A DNA stretch of 64,000 nucleotides from Argyresthia goedartella (GCA_949825045.1 OX463829.1:25576715-25640714), one strand, 5' to 3'. Positions 22,071 through 34,309 are shown, numbered from the stretch's first letter. Notes: generated by a model from the letters alone, not told the origin. Program-made: numbers and translations.

Positions 22071-22593
22071 GTCGCAGTTGGTTGGTTAAATCCACGTTAA
22101 ATCAGACACTTAACTAACTCTCTAGACCGATAATTAAACACCGACGTTTAACCAAGTCACTAGCATTTTGATTGAAATAAAGCATCGTCGAAAACGTTTA
22201 ACAATCTGTCTTACCGAAAGCCGGCGTGTTGGAAAACAATATGGCGTCACGACAACAGCTGATTTGCACACCTTATATCAGGGCAAAACATTGCGGTAGC
22301 TTAGGTGAAGGGTGATGGGGGTGAGCGAAGCGAAGCCTTTATCCCTCGTGTTAGCGTGAACATGTAAGAAGAACAAAAAATACTTAAAACGTAAACTTAA
22401 GTACAGATAAAAAATATTTATATTGTATGTCTTGTTGCCTAGGAACGTTTAGACAACTCGTTAAACGTTTCGTTCACTCAATTGTCTGACGGAATTTTAG
22501 TGACTTTGTTAAACCTCGGCATTTAATGTTAATTATCTAGACCGTTAGGTCTAGAGAGTTAGTTAGTGTCTAATTTAACCAACTAAATGCGAC
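22071..22593. mobile_element. Non-autonomous element with ~90-bp imperfect TIRs
   Basis: The left end GTCGCAGTTGGTTGGTTAAA is mirrored at the right end (GTCGCATTTAGTTGGTTAAA inverted). Similarity continues through the AACTAACTCTCTAGAC and TTAACxAAGTCACTA blocks. Its core (about 22250-22420) is related to the MITE at 48801-49034 (TTGCGGTAGCTTAGGT, GCGAAGC), so one element may sit inside the other. Confidence 0.8.
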
Positions 22594-22880
22594 ATATATA
22601 TTACATTCATTCTAACATATTGAAAGGTGATACTGTCTCCGAGTCCTCATTCTCGTGATGAAATGAGGACTTGGATGAGGAACTCCGGGACCAGGAATAG
22701 TAAGGCAGTCGTGTTTGGACTCAATTAGTTAAGGATGATGAGCTGGTTTCGCAAACTTGGTGTCATGAGCTGGTGATAGAATGAGGACTTGGATGAGTAC
22801 TGGAGCTTAGGAACCAGAAATAGTTAGGCAGTCCGATAATTTATCCATTGTATGCCCTTTTATGATACAAGTGTTAAAGC

Positions 22881-23612
22881 CGGAAGCCGACAGCAACTGC
22901 TGACGATGTACCGCGTGAGTGTGTGAGCGAGACAGCCGGCGTTGTTACGACGCGAGTGAGCGAGACAGCGAGCGTAGTATGTTTAATATAGTCCATGTCA
23001 GGATTGACGGCCAGAGGGGAAATCTCGGAGGGCGTGACGACCACCACGCCTCCCGCACACCCGCAAAGACCCTGCCATAGTGCTGCGCAACTCCGCATAG
23101 GCCCTGTTTTTCGATTTCGATCTTGCTAACGTTGAAGCTTGCCCTTGTAATTGTGCATTTAAAACAGGATCGGCTGCCGCTTCGTCTATTTGAAAAGGTA
23201 AAATCCAATAATCCATCCTCAAGCACGAGAACTGAAAATTGTGAGATTAAACGGTCTTCCGTTTTCGAAAAAACATGATCAGAAACTAAAATGATACCCA
23301 GTATCAAATGATATAGGTATAAAAAAGAGATGGATGATTTCATCATAGAAGTCGGAGTAACCAGTGACGAATAAAGGTTCCTTAATTTTAACATTTGATT
23401 TTTATGGTGATAAATACAATATTAAATTAAAAATGATTCAACGTTAATTTCGTCGTGTTTCTTTTTGGTAACATCGAGTACCTCACAAAAAATGACCATA
23501 AAAAATGGGCAAGGGCAGTTCCTTCCTTACCTAACACTGTCACGGTCACTCGCGTCGTAACTACGTTCGCTGTCTCGCTATTACGCGACACGTCTTCAGT
23601 TGCTGTCGCCTT
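22881..23612. mobile_element. Element with ~80-bp diverged TIRs
   Basis: The left block CGACAGCAACTG... TTACGACGCGAGTGA (22889-22963) is mirrored at 23545-23608. The interior has an open minus-strand stretch (about 23190-23000, ...ADPVLNAQLQGQAS...) that I could not assign. The right end lies about 90 bp from exon 4 of gene 2. Confidence 0.7.
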
Positions 23613-23703
23613 CGAACTCGCACCCATGCGTCTTACTGTTTATGATAAATTATTTCATGCATCAAAAAAGTACATTGTGTCTGACCTACTCGTCCCATTC
23701 TAG

Positions 23704-23815
23704 GTGGCGTATCGCATGTGCGACTACATAGCAAAAGGACAAAAGGAGCTGCTGGTCTCCAATAGACTGAGGAGTATTGCTGATGTGGTTCTGGAGAGGG
23801 TGGCTGAAATACTGG
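23704..23815 (+). CDS. Gene 2, coding exon 4
   Basis: The acceptor CCCATTCTAG (to 23703) gives phase 0 entry, following exon 3. The exon reads VAYRMCDYIAKGQKELL, then RLRSIADVVLERVAEIL, an amphipathic helix-like stretch. It leaves in phase 1 at G|GTTTGT (23816); with the GT that starts exon 5 the split codon is Gly. Unrecognised family. Confidence 0.62.
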
Positions 23816-24369
23816 GTTTGTTGTCTTCATGCTATATTTACTCTGCTGCCTTGTTATCTAAGTTGGTACGTTGGAGTGCAAAGGACCGAAGCGAAACGAT
23901 GCGATTCCAATCAAATTCAAATAATTAATTGTAGGCAAAAATAATGCACATTTACAATTCAGACACTTAAACATGGAGAAAATGAAACTTAATCAAATAT
24001 AATCAACTAAACGAATGCGTACTAAATTGATTTAGGTTTGAGTTTGAAAAAGAAAATTTCCCTTTCAATTGGTGATTTATGGCTAAATCTCGCACAGGAA
24101 AAGTAAACTCCATTAACTCTACCAGTGGCAGCGGAAATACGCCCGTTAGAGAAGATAGCACCAAGTGTTTTGAAGTGTTTTTTTTTCAATTTTCGTATTT
24201 TTTTTTATTAACCAATGTACGATATAAAAATAACCACTCACCACCATTGACCAACACCATTGACCCCTCTAGTAAACCAGTCCTCTCTAGTACATGTCTA
24301 CTATACCAGCTACAGTGCGCCGTGTCTCCCACTTTCAACTATAAATGTGACACACCGGAAGCTGTGTCA
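23816..24369. other. Gene 2 intron 4, proximal part; nothing recognised
   Basis: AT-rich; no coding or repeat signal supported. Confidence 0.4.
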
Positions 24370-25340
24370 GCAGGCCCGTGGGACAAATCATGCCTCCAAC
24401 AAGGACTCTTTCAACTCTTTAGAATCAACAACATGCTCAATCAAGGCTTTAAGTTTACCTGACCTTAGCACAGGTTGACGACTGTGAACAATATGAAATA
24501 ACGCAGAATACTATTGACCAACTAAAACTATAACTGGATAGTGCTCATAAAGATATTGAATCGCTTATAGAAGCGAACCATGAATTACGCATAATCAATG
24601 ATAAACAAGAACAACAAATATAAGCTCTAAAGAAAATATGTTCACATGACACAACGTCCAAAAAAATCCATTAACTTTACGGAAGCGGAAAATTTAACCG
24701 AGACGATTAAGGCTCTCTGTAAATCCAGGTACGCCGAACAAAAGCCTGAATGGGAGAGTACTTTTATAGAGGATACTACAAATCAGCTAGATGAAGAAAC
24801 CACACATACCATCAGTCATCAACCTAAAAGATAAACTTAATTCAGACAAAGAAGAATTACATAAAGTAGCTCACGAAAACAAACTTTATTTAAATACTAC
24901 AAGAACAAACGAAGATAAGTCTACCAACACCAATCCCGAACATAACTGGGAAGAAATCAAAGAAAAAAAGACATCGAAAATGGTAAATAACTGCTCCACA
25001 ATACATATATTTGGAGGAAAGCAAGGCGTTGGATTGGCGGCTGAATTGGTGGATGCAACAAACAACTCCCTCAAACGGAAGTACAGGATACAGTCCACCA
25101 CAAAATCTCATGCATCCAGTAAAAATATATTGATGGATTTACACCCGGAAAATATTAAAGACAAAGATGTCGTTATACTATCAGTAGGGGAACATGACTA
25201 TAACCCTACAAAGTTATCAGTGGAACTAAGCTCCTGTCTTAAGGCTTTGAAGAACAGCACCGTTATTGTTACGGGTATTAGGAATAGTGACTGTTTAAAT
25301 GAAATGAATTTCAATTTCAATATATATATATTGCAATAAA
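24370..25340 (+). pseudogene. LINE ORF1 fragment (coiled coil plus esterase-like region)
   Basis: After a weak Cys-containing segment, a heptad-like stretch (near 24500-24600, ITQNTIDQLKL, IESLIEANHELR) suggests a coiled coil. Further on, 24950-25310 reads IHIFGGKQGVG... DVVILSVGEHDYNPTKL... TVIVTGIRNSD, which resembles the SGNH-esterase-like domain found in ORF1 of CR1-group LINEs. Stops and frameshifts break it. No ORF2 follows directly. Confidence 0.6.
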
Positions 25341-25510
25341 AAACATGTTACATAAGGTCATTACATGGTAATGTAATTTCACCCTTAGGGCGTAGCAATA
25401 TTATGATTAAGATATATTTACATCCATAAACAAGTTAGTTTTACTAAATGTCATTGGTACATGCCCATAAATTAACAATTAATAATAATACAACATTGGA
25501 TCATAATTTA

Positions 25511-26758
25511 CATAGTCAGGCCATAAGTTCTGTCACATGTGCAATATGAAATAATTTAGACATGTTTATTATTTATGTAAACATTTATATAGCAAAATGA
25601 ACTTAATAAAACTTAGATTCTTATGGTAATAAAGTTTATTCAAAATGACCCCCGCGATTTTGAATACAGGCCTTTATTCTGCGCGGCCAGTCGTCTATCG
25701 CAGCACGAACGAGGTCCATGTCAATATCTGCGGCTGCCTTAACCAAGGATGCCTTGAGTGACTCCAAATCAGGATGAGGCTTTGAGCAGGCCTTTTCCTC
25801 CAAGTGTTGCCATATCTTGTAATCTAACGGGCTCAAATCTGGGCTGGAGGAGGGCCAGTCTTTGTGCCGGATGAATCTTGTTGGAATACCCAGTGCCTGT
25901 TATTAAACATGGTATGAGAAACAGGTTCCACAAGGTTCTTGAGGACTGTATTTTGATACACAACTGCATTCGTTTTTACGCCTTTCTCACAAAAATGTAC
26001 CTCAGTTAAGCCCCAATAAGAGACTCCCAACCAAACCATGAGCGAGGATGGAAAATGACCTCGTTGGACACGCGGAATACGGTTGCTCGCTTCTTCACTG
26101 CTGTGTGCGTACACCTTATCATTTTGTTTGCTGTAGCTCTCTTCCACGGTGAAAATTTTTTCATCCGAAAAAAGAATTTCCCGATGCTTTTTTCCCGCGT
26201 ACCGCTTCAACAAAGCGCGGCATCTCTTCAGTCTCAGGTCCATTAAACGAGCGTCCAAACGATGTCCTGTTTTTCTTCGATATGCCCTAAGCCCTAAATC
26301 TTCATTTAACACCCTTTTCACCGTGGTCCTGCTTAACCCCATCTGAAGGGCCAACAGTTTCTGCTTACGTATGGGATTTCTTTGAATTCGCGCCTTCACA
26401 GCTTTTATCACTGCTGGAGTCCTAAAAGAGCGAGGGCGACCACTTCTTGACCTGTCATCTACACTAGAGTCTTCATTGTATCGTTTTATGGTACAATAAA
26501 CGAATCTTTTGGTTATATTCAAATTTTTCAGTAAGTCGAAAATCTGAATTGGCGCGTAACCGCAACGATGCAACGCAATAACTGCGACACGGTCTTCTTT
26601 AAGTGTCCACTCCATATTTAAAAATGAGGAAAATTCTAAAAAGTACACATTTTTATTTTCATGAAAAATTCGAAATTCGAATTCAATAAACTTTTTTGTG
26701 GCCAGCTTTCTAAATTCAAAAGTTTTTATTGTTTGACAGAACTTATGACCTGACTGTG
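25511..26758 (-). mobile_element. mariner-like element, 1248 bp, internally deleted
   Basis: TIRs CATAGTCAGG.CATAAGTT and CACAGTCAGGTCATAAGTT are inverted at the two ends, with TA on both sides (25509-25510, 26759-26760). It encodes a minus-strand transposase. Confidence 0.9.
25636..26610 (-). pseudogene. mariner-family DDD transposase, deleted between D2 and D3
   Basis: From about 26614 (MEWTLKEDRVAVIALHRCGY) the protein has an HTH DNA-binding half, a GRPRSF linker, then the catalytic core: D1 in LFSDEKIF and D2 in FQQDS. About 25860 a deletion with a frameshift removes the AHKAR-type spacer. D3 follows in another frame as SPDLSPLDYKIWQHLE, with the C-terminus ending at 25636. The shortened D2-D3 distance prevents an exact DDxD subclass call; the style is maT/DD37D-like. 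Inactive. Confidence 0.85.
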
Positions 26759-26809
26759 TATAACAATACAGATAAATAATATTAAAATTTATGTTTAAAG
26801 AATTCATTT

Positions 26810-27660
26810 AAACTCAAACTCAAACTCAAAAGTACTTTATTACTGTAGATATTTACATATACTTAGCAAACGTCATTTTTTGCCTCTTCTCTACATTGGA
26901 CCACTGTGGGAGAAGAAGGGCGTAGAAACTCCCACAGATTGATTTTTAGATCTCTTTTAAAAATAGGTTGTGCTTAACTAATACAATTATGATTTATTTT
27001 TATTTAATAAGCTGGAATAAATAATTACAAAATTATTAACAGCAAGGTCTGTGTTGAGCCAGATTAACCCCATACAGTCCTGTCATTTAAGTAATCTTGA
27101 ACATTGTAATATCCCTTTTTCGACAAAGTCGCTTTAACATGCTTTTTAAATTGCTCAAATGGCAATTTCAAAATCTCCAGAGGTATCTTATTGTAGTAGA
27201 GAATGCACTGACCCTTGAAAGAATTGCTAACCTTCGCGAGTCTAAAACGGGGCGCACATAGTCTGTGATTATTTCTTAGGTAAACACTAATGTTTCGCTA
27301 TCGCTAAGTTTGGAAAATGTTGTAAGGTTCTTTCGTACATACATTATATTTTCGAAAATAAATTGACTAGCTACTGTTAGTATGTCAATTTCTTTAAAAA
27401 GCTCTCTTATGGAGTCTGTTCGTTTTAAATTATAAATTGCTCGAATAGCTCTTTTCTGTAAAATAAAAATAGTTTGAATATCCGCTGCTTTCCCCCACAA
27501 CAAGATACCATAGGACATCACACTATGAAAGTAACTAAAATATACTAGCCTAGATGTAGCCACATCCGTGCTTTGTCTGATGTTCCTAACAGCGTAAGCC
27601 GCAGAACTTAATTTACCAGCCAATTTATCTATGTGGGGTCCCCACTGCAATTTGCTATCT
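26810..27660 (-). pseudogene. LINE 3' fragment (Y): RT C-terminal region and 3' tail
   Basis: Minus-strand SKLQWGPHIDKLAGKLSSAA, then VYFSYFHSVMSYGILLWG and LQKRAIRAIYNL are the thumb/C-terminal region of a CR1/Jockey-group RT. The element ends in TAATAAAGTACTTTT and then repeated GAGTTT units at 26810-26830, the usual short-repeat 3' terminus. Confidence 0.75.
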
Positions 27661-28945
27661 GCTATCCTATTTAGGTCATAGGGGCAAATTTTTTTAAGTA
27701 TCTGTCTGAGTTTATTAATAAGACTAGGTGTAGGAAGTGATTTTATTTCGTCAGGAAGCTTATTATTCACTTTTATGGCTACCATCCTCGCGCACCGCGA
27801 GTACGCGACAGCCCAGCAGGTTGGCTCCTCTAGATTGTATTGGTACCTTTCATTTAACCTAACGCTGACTCCCATAGGTCTTAGAGGAAACTTTGACGGG
27901 TGACGCCTCACCAATTTGCAAAGTTCAAGTATGTACAGGGCAGTAATAGTAGGAATATTCAGTTTGACAAAGGATTCTCTACACGATTCCCTGCTTGACT
28001 TGAGTCCGTCGATGATCCGCACACACCTTTTTTGCGGGATGAATATATTTTTAATTTCTACGCAGTTCCCCCATAGTGCAAACCATAGAGCACCCTAGAC
28101 TGAAAAAAGGCGTAGTAAGCTTGCATAGTGGCTCTTGAAGTTGAAATAGCTGCTAGGCATCTTGAGGCATAACAGAAGCTGCTTAGCTTACTTTCCAGAC
28201 ACTCTACATGTTTCTTCCAGTTCATATTTTCGTCACAATAGATCCCCAAGAATTTAGCATTTGATACTGTACAGCAATTTTTACCATCGAAATTAATTTC
28301 TAGAGCAACATCCTGGGTGTTGTAATACATACCTAAAATACAAGACATTCGTTTTATTAAGATTGGTATTTAGGTCAAGTTTTTTAAACCAGTTTATAAC
28401 AATATTGATTGATTGCGTATACGATCTGCTAAGTTAGTCCCTTCACCTCGCTGGAATTTGAAAAAGACATAGATGTCATCTGCGAACATTATTACCTTGT
28501 CGTCTATCAGGTTTGGAAGATGATTTACGTACAGAAGGAAGAGAATGCGCCCCAGTATGCTTCATTGTGGGACGCCCTTAAGTATTGTTGTAGTTTTAGA
28601 TTCCGTATTTATAAGAGTCCTTGATTGGTTCAAGATTGGAAGGAGGACACTCTGTTCTCTTTCTTTAAGGTATGATGCAAACCATTTACCCACAACCCCC
28701 CTGATCCCATATCTATCCATAATGGATAATAGGGTACCATGATTGACATAATCGAATGCTTTCGAAAAATCGAGGAGCACCGTCATTACATTTTTTTTAC
28801 CGTTTAGAGCCTCCGCAACGAAATCCGTCATATCAAATATAGCGTCAGCTGTGGATACTCCATGTTGAAACCCGAATTGCTCTTTAGCCAAGATTTTTTT
28901 TAGTATGAGAAAGGATCTGATGGCAATGATGACAAACTGCATGTA
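27661..28945 (-). pseudogene. LINE RT fragment (X), upstream of and fused to Y
   Basis: 28562-28940 holds RT palm sequence (KEQFGFQHGVSTADAI, VLLDFSKAFDYVNH, LKGVPQ). The sequence around 28350-28560 is broken. 28058-28348 has KFLGIYCDENMNWKKHVE, and 27660-28022 a C-terminal KLPDEIKSL...ICPYDL end. This end and the start of Y lie in one open frame, so two same-strand LINE pieces look like one ORF. Confidence 0.75.
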
Positions 28946-29300
28946 ATGCATCATAACATACAAAGTTTTAAGAGTAAGAAAGATATCATTACAATTACGG
29001 TTAACGAATTAAGGGTAAGTCATAAAGACACTGATTTTATCTACTTGTCAGAAACTCTTGTTAAGTCAGGAAATGAGAACAATTTACAACTGAACAATTA
29101 CAAACTAGCCACCGCTTACTGTCGGGCAGAAAAATCAAGAGGAGGTGTCTGTATATTTGCTAAGAATCACATTAAAACTAAAGAAATAAATATTGGCAAA
29201 GAATTAACTGAACCGTTTACTTTTGAATGTTGTGGAGTGGAGGTTGTGGAATATAAAATATTTTTGTTTTGTCTGTATAAAGTTCCTTATACAGACAAAC
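28946..29300 (+). pseudogene. LINE endonuclease N-terminal fragment, head-to-head with LINE X
   Basis: Reads HNIQSFKSKKDIITITVNEL, DFIYLSETLV (catalytic Glu block), RGGVCIFAKNHIK, VEYKIFLFCLYKVPY. This is the first half of an apurinic-type endonuclease. Its sense strand is opposite to that of the adjoining RT fragment. Homology ends near 29295, inside a 13-bp inverted repeat (TTTGTCTGTATAA). Confidence 0.7.
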
Positions 29301-29747
29301 TTTGTTGTAGCAATCGTATTCGTTATAGCAGCTTTCAGTTTCAGATTTTAATTTGGAAAATATCTACCTAATCAGACTATGCAGTTATCTCCGCCTTTAC
29401 GAGACGAACCCGTAGACAACAGATTTTACCTCCTAGGCCCAAGGTAACGCGAGTAATCGCCAAAACTTATATCCCTATTTTGCTCAAAAGTCTGTATAGT
29501 AATTGGAAAATTCAAGCACCTGAAATTTAATTTAAAATTGGACTTTCTTCGTTAAATAGTTGCGCAAAATAAGCTTGTATCGCATTATAATAAAGCCTTT
29601 GGTCCGTCAGTCGTCACAATATGTTTAAGTATGTTGTATGTCGAAGGACTCGCGAAGTCTCTGTTCTTAAAGAACTACTAATACATTGAAATTCCTAGAT
29701 GTCACAATTATGGCTACAGGACAGCATACTGCAGCAACTGGAAGTTT
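29300..29747. other. No gene seen
   Basis: No coding or repeat family recognised. Confidence 0.4.
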
Positions 29748-30146
29748 CCGGGGTAAATTGTTCCGACAGCAATAAATTAACAAGGAAAAGAGATAGCAAT
29801 ACGACTGAAGTTAGCCGATAGAGCTTCAGGTGACGCGCAAAGCTGGCTGGCGGCCATTTTAGTTAGTTCTGCGGCGGCGGTTGAGTGACTGTGTGCAAGG
29901 TGCTGACAAAACATCACGTAAGTAAATATTTTCGTGTTTAAACTATTTGGTCTATCTCTGTTTATTAGAAACCGATCCACGTGCAACTTTCCCGGTTTGT
30001 AGTGACATTAGTAGAGTATCTTGTGATATGACTATCATTTTAATTGATTGTATCAGTTTGCAAGTATGACAGACTTCATATATTAACGTAATTTGGGGCT
30101 ACAAGTTCCTTCCTAGAGCGGCTGGTCGTTCCCCGGAACAACAACA

Positions 30147-30885
30147 GCGAGCGCGAACGAAGATCTTCTGAACAAACTCGAACGACTTCAGAATCTCGGG
30201 ATTCGGTTTATCTTCGGGCTGCGCAAATTCGACCATGTCTCTCAATTTCGCAAAGAGTTGGGGTGGCTTCCGATTCGTCGTCGCCGAGACTCCCATACTA
30301 TTTTTTATCTTTTCAATATATTGAAAAATCCGCGCTACCCCAGCTACCTTCGAGACCGCTTTGAGTATCTCTTTTCAGGAGATCGGCAACGGAGATCTCA
30401 CACGGTCTCACTCTTAGCCACTCCAAGGCATACCACTTCCGCATATGAGCACTCCTTCAGGTTGCAGGCGGTCCGACTGTGGAACGCACTTCCTTGTGCG
30501 ATAAGAGACAGCCCCACTCTTTTCGCTTTCAAAAACCGGGTAAAAGAGCACGTCCTCTCTCTTTTGTGATAGTTTTAGTATGTATATTATTATTATATGT
30601 AAACTTTATGTACAGGTTTATGTATGTATTGATACGTATTTAGTAGTTTGGTATATACGAGTATGTATTTTATTTACCGTATTTTATAGATATGTAATTT
30701 ACTTATATGTATTTTATTATTGTTTAGATATTGTGCACTGCCTACCCTTTATTGATAAAATTTCCTGTCATGCCTTGGTTTGCTGGAAGAAATCTCTTTT
30801 TGGAGATAAGCTCGCCTTTGTACATATGTTTTCTCTTAATGTATCTTTTTTAAATAACTGTGTTCAATAAAGAATTATGAAATGA
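30147..30885 (+). mobile_element. 5'-truncated LINE, same family as 41571-44818
   Basis: RT C-terminus LGWLPIRRRRDSHTIFYLFN... WNALPCAIRDSPTLFAFKNR aligns with the last 110 residues of the full ORF at 41571-44519. The 3' UTR shares TGGTTTGCTGGAAGAAATCT and GAGATAAGC and ends in CAATAAAGAATTATGAAATG. Confidence 0.9.
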
Positions 30886-30995
30886 AACTTACCCCAATTG
30901 ACCTACAATCATACCTAAAATTCTTTTGACCACATTTTTTTAAGGATGCGAACTACAAACGTTAGACATGGAGAGGTAAAACATCCGAAACACTA

Positions 30996-32735
30996 TTGCG
31001 TCAAGCTGCAAATGCTGTCATCATCGAAGGAAAACCTATAAAATCTGTGGCAAGAGAAATTGGAATTTGCCACATTACGTTACATCGATTTGTTACAAAA
31101 TTGAAAGCTGGTAACGTTCATACTGTAGATTATAAATGCAGGCTGGTGCTTACGAAGGAACAAGAAACAGAATTAGTCAATTACACTTTAAAGTGTTCCT
31201 CAATATACTTCGGTGTTCTGCCAGAAGAGCTGCGAAAACTCGCATATGAATGTGCAGTAAGATTTTCTTTCAAAAATATTCCTCCTTTATGGCACAAAAA
31301 TAGATAAGCTGGAGAAGACTGGTTCATTGGATTGATGAAGGGAAACCCTGAATTGTCTATAAGAACCCCAGAAGCGACTAGTGCTGGACGTGCATCAGCA
31401 TTCAACAGGCATAATGTCAATGAGTTTTTTGCTAAGCTCAGAGAAACCCTACTCAAACATAAATTGACACCATCCAGAATCTGGAATCTGGACGAAACTG
31501 GGGTCACGACGGTATTGAAATCAAAGAAGATAGTAACCTAAAAAGGTATAAAACAGGTCGGTGCCATAGTGTCTGCTGAGCGCGGGACTTTGGTTACTGT
31601 GGAGCTAGCAGCCAGTGCTGCGGGAAACACGATACCGCAAATATTTGTGTTTCCTCGTTTAAAGTTTAAAGACTTGTTTTTAAATTGTGCCCCTCCTGAG
31701 TTAATTGGAGCTGGGAATAGTTCAGGATGGATGACTGCCACTGAATTCCTCATTTATATGGACCATTTTATAAAATTTACGAAACCCACACCAGATGAAC
31801 CAGTGTTGCTGTTACTAGACAACCACTCATTGCATATTGACATTAATGTGGTTGAAAAAGCCAAAGCAAACTCGATTATAATGCTATCAATCCCCCCTCA
31901 TTGCGCCCACAGGCTGCAACCTCTGGATGTTGGCGTCAATGGGCCTTTTAAAGATTACTGTGCCAAAGCCCAAGATTACTGGCTGCGTAACATTCCGGGC
32001 AAAACAATGTCCATATACGAAATTCCTGGCATTGTTATAGAAGCATTGCCTTTAGCATCAACTTCTACTAATATTATGAGTGCTTTCAGAAAGGCTGGAA
32101 TATGCCCCTACAACCCGGTTTTTTTACCGATGCAGATTTTGCTCCATCTTTCGTGACAGATCGCCCAATGCCAGAAGCTACTTCATCTCAAGTTGTGTCA
32201 GCAGAACAGTCCCAACCTTCTACGAGCATAACTTTGGCACAGCCAGGACCATCCAAAATTCAAACTCTGCTTCAGTGTGATATGCAGCCTGCTCCTGAGC
32301 CAGAACCTGTGTTTAGCCCGGTAAGAGTAAAACCACTCCCAAAGGCACCTCCAAGAGTGCAGAAGACCACAAAACGTCGCATAAGAAAGACGGCTATCCT
32401 AACTGACACGCCAGAGAAAAATGCGTTAGCCAAAGAACAAGTAAAGAAGACAAAAAAGAATGAACAAATTGGAAAGAAGGGAAAAGGCAAAGGGATGGGA
32501 AAATCTCAAGAAAATGCTAAACGAAGAGTTTTACTGGATAGCGAGAGTGATAGTGATAAGGATCTGGAATGGTAATGCATAATTTGCTGTGATTCATTTT
32601 CAAATTCTCGTCCAAAAGAACAGTGAATTGAATGTATCATGTGCAAAAATTGGGCACATTACAAATGTTTAGATGAAGGTCACTTATGTTTGTCCCAACT
32701 GTGAGTCAGATGACGAAATGAGTGGTGAATAAAAA
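30996..32735 (+). pseudogene. pogo/Tigger DDE transposase with C-terminal PHD-like finger
   Basis: The N-terminal HTH (psq/CENPB style: GKPIKSVAREIGICHITLHRF) is followed by the DDE core with all three acidic blocks visible: IWNLDETG, LLLLDNHSLH and HRLQPLDVGV. The C-terminus is Lys/Arg-rich and then has a Cys/His cluster (CIIC... CIMCKNWAHYKC... CPNC, about 32577-32715), a PHD-type finger seen in some pogo transposases. Lesions: TAA at 31305 and 31539, a 1-nt shift in the T7 run near 32119-32125, TAA at 32573 and two breaks in the finger. Otherwise it is well kept. Confidence 0.85.
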
Positions 32736-33154
32736 TGTAGATTGTCAAATTTCATTACGAAGACTGATTGAAGACTGATCATAATTATTATTTCACTAAA
32801 ATAAAAAAAGTTTATGAGTCTAGTTAAATATGATTTACATAGTAGTCGATAGGTCTCATTTATTTTTTAGCAATTTTAAGACAGCATCTTAAGGATACCA
32901 GTTATGTTTTGTTATTCTTTATGGTTCAGTTATGCATCTGATGATTTATAAGTTGATAGATCTCAATGAAAAGAGTTAGCAAATAAAAAAATATATATCT
33001 TGAGGTTAACTAGTTATGTTTTGTTGATTTTTTATGTTTAAATTATGCATAGCATAAACAATAAATATATTCCACTGTAAACAGAGTTCTTTTATTTCAT
33101 AAATTTTTTGTTATTATAAAGTTTTCCTAATCCAATCGGAACAATTTGCCCCGA

Positions 33155-34019
33155 AGGTGGAACATCTCGCCCCAGTGCGGGGCTGAATGTTCCGCTCCGA
33201 AATTTGCCAAAAACATGCTTCTGTAGAAAAAACTAGTGATATATTAGTAGAAACTACTCTTTTTACATTAAATGCGATAGACATCTTTGTAATATTTCAA
33301 TGTCGCAGTCCTGAAACCTTTTATGTAATAAAATTTCATGTTATTTGAAAATCGGAACGTCCAGCCCCGGTCTCCCCTACGTGTACCTTGACAACGAAAT
33401 GGCCCTGACTCAGCAATGACACAGACGAATCTGTGACGCTGGTATTTTGCCAGAGCCAGTTCGGACAAGACAACGGTCTGCACAAGTTCACATTTAACAA
33501 TGTAAAAGATGATGATTTTAATAATATAGTTCAATAAAATAAATTATATTCTTTAAGATTGTATTAAAATTATATCATTAAAATTTATAGTAATATAAGA
33601 AATTAAATTAAAACGATTTAAAGATTGATGTCAGTGTTACAGTAAGATTCAATTGAAAATGCCATTTAGGATTATAAAATAATAATAATCAGTAGGGAAT
33701 GAATCATATATACTAATACACTTAGTAATATAATTGGAAACTCAGAGGTAACAGGCTCCGCGCAGTTCCCTCGGCCTTATGCTGTAGGCACTTCTAAACC
33801 CAGCCTTACTAGTAAGCAGTCGAAGGGGAGGTGTGATGTTATTTCACTTGGTGGCACGGTACTTACAATTAAAACTGCCACGGAAAGCTGCACCCTTGTG
33901 TCCAGGCATTGAGAGAAAAAGAGCAACTCTCTGCGACATACGCCAGGTAAGTCACAAAGTTAAGAAGGTGTCCTCTTCACTATAACCTCTAACAACAGCG
34001 TTAAAAATACAAATCCTGG
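33155..34019. other. No gene seen
   Basis: AT-rich. GGAACATCTCGCCCCAGTGC at 33160-33179 faces an inverted relative (GCGGGGCTGAATGTTCCGC), possibly a second pogo end. Nothing else recognised. Confidence 0.35.
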
Positions 34020-34268
34020 CTAGCTTTCGTCCTTAAAATATTTGCTCTGTTTAAAAATGGAGTTATGTGCATTTGGGGGAGGAATTATGAAACAGAACCT
34101 GGCACAGGTATTTTGTACTCTTTGTATAAGTTTTTGTGTTTTCTCAAATAGACAAGCTCCATACACCGTAATGCAATAGTTAAGCTTGGATAGTACTAAG
34201 GCTTCACTTAACTGTATTCGCAGGTTAACGCTAAGAAGGTAAAATCGGGATCTCATTTGTATAAACAA
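34020..34268 (-). pseudogene. LINE RT C-terminal fragment
   Basis: Minus-strand LSEALVLSKLNYCITVYG followed by KLIQRVQNTCARFCF matches the RT-thumb/C-terminal style of CR1/Jockey-group LINEs. Isolated short piece. Confidence 0.65.
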
Positions 34269-34309
34269 TTTCTGTTTCTAAAAAAAAACGCTGCAAATAT
34301 AACTGACTC

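Larger units (their letters stand above)
29748..33154 (+). mobile_element. pogo/Tigger-like element carrying a LINE insertion
   Basis: CCGGGGTAAATTGTTCCGA at 29748-29766 is mirrored by TCGGAACAATTTGCCCCGA at 33136-33154 (17 of 19). Between them is a pogo-type transposase. No TA duplication is visible at these coordinates, so the true termini may lie slightly outside. A LINE copy (30147-30885) sits upstream of the transposase. Confidence 0.75.

Noticed and set aside
22945..23394. 149-codon minus-strand ORF as a host gene
   Set aside because: Lies within a TIR element; no family recognised and no start or splice context. Kept only as a note in the element entry.
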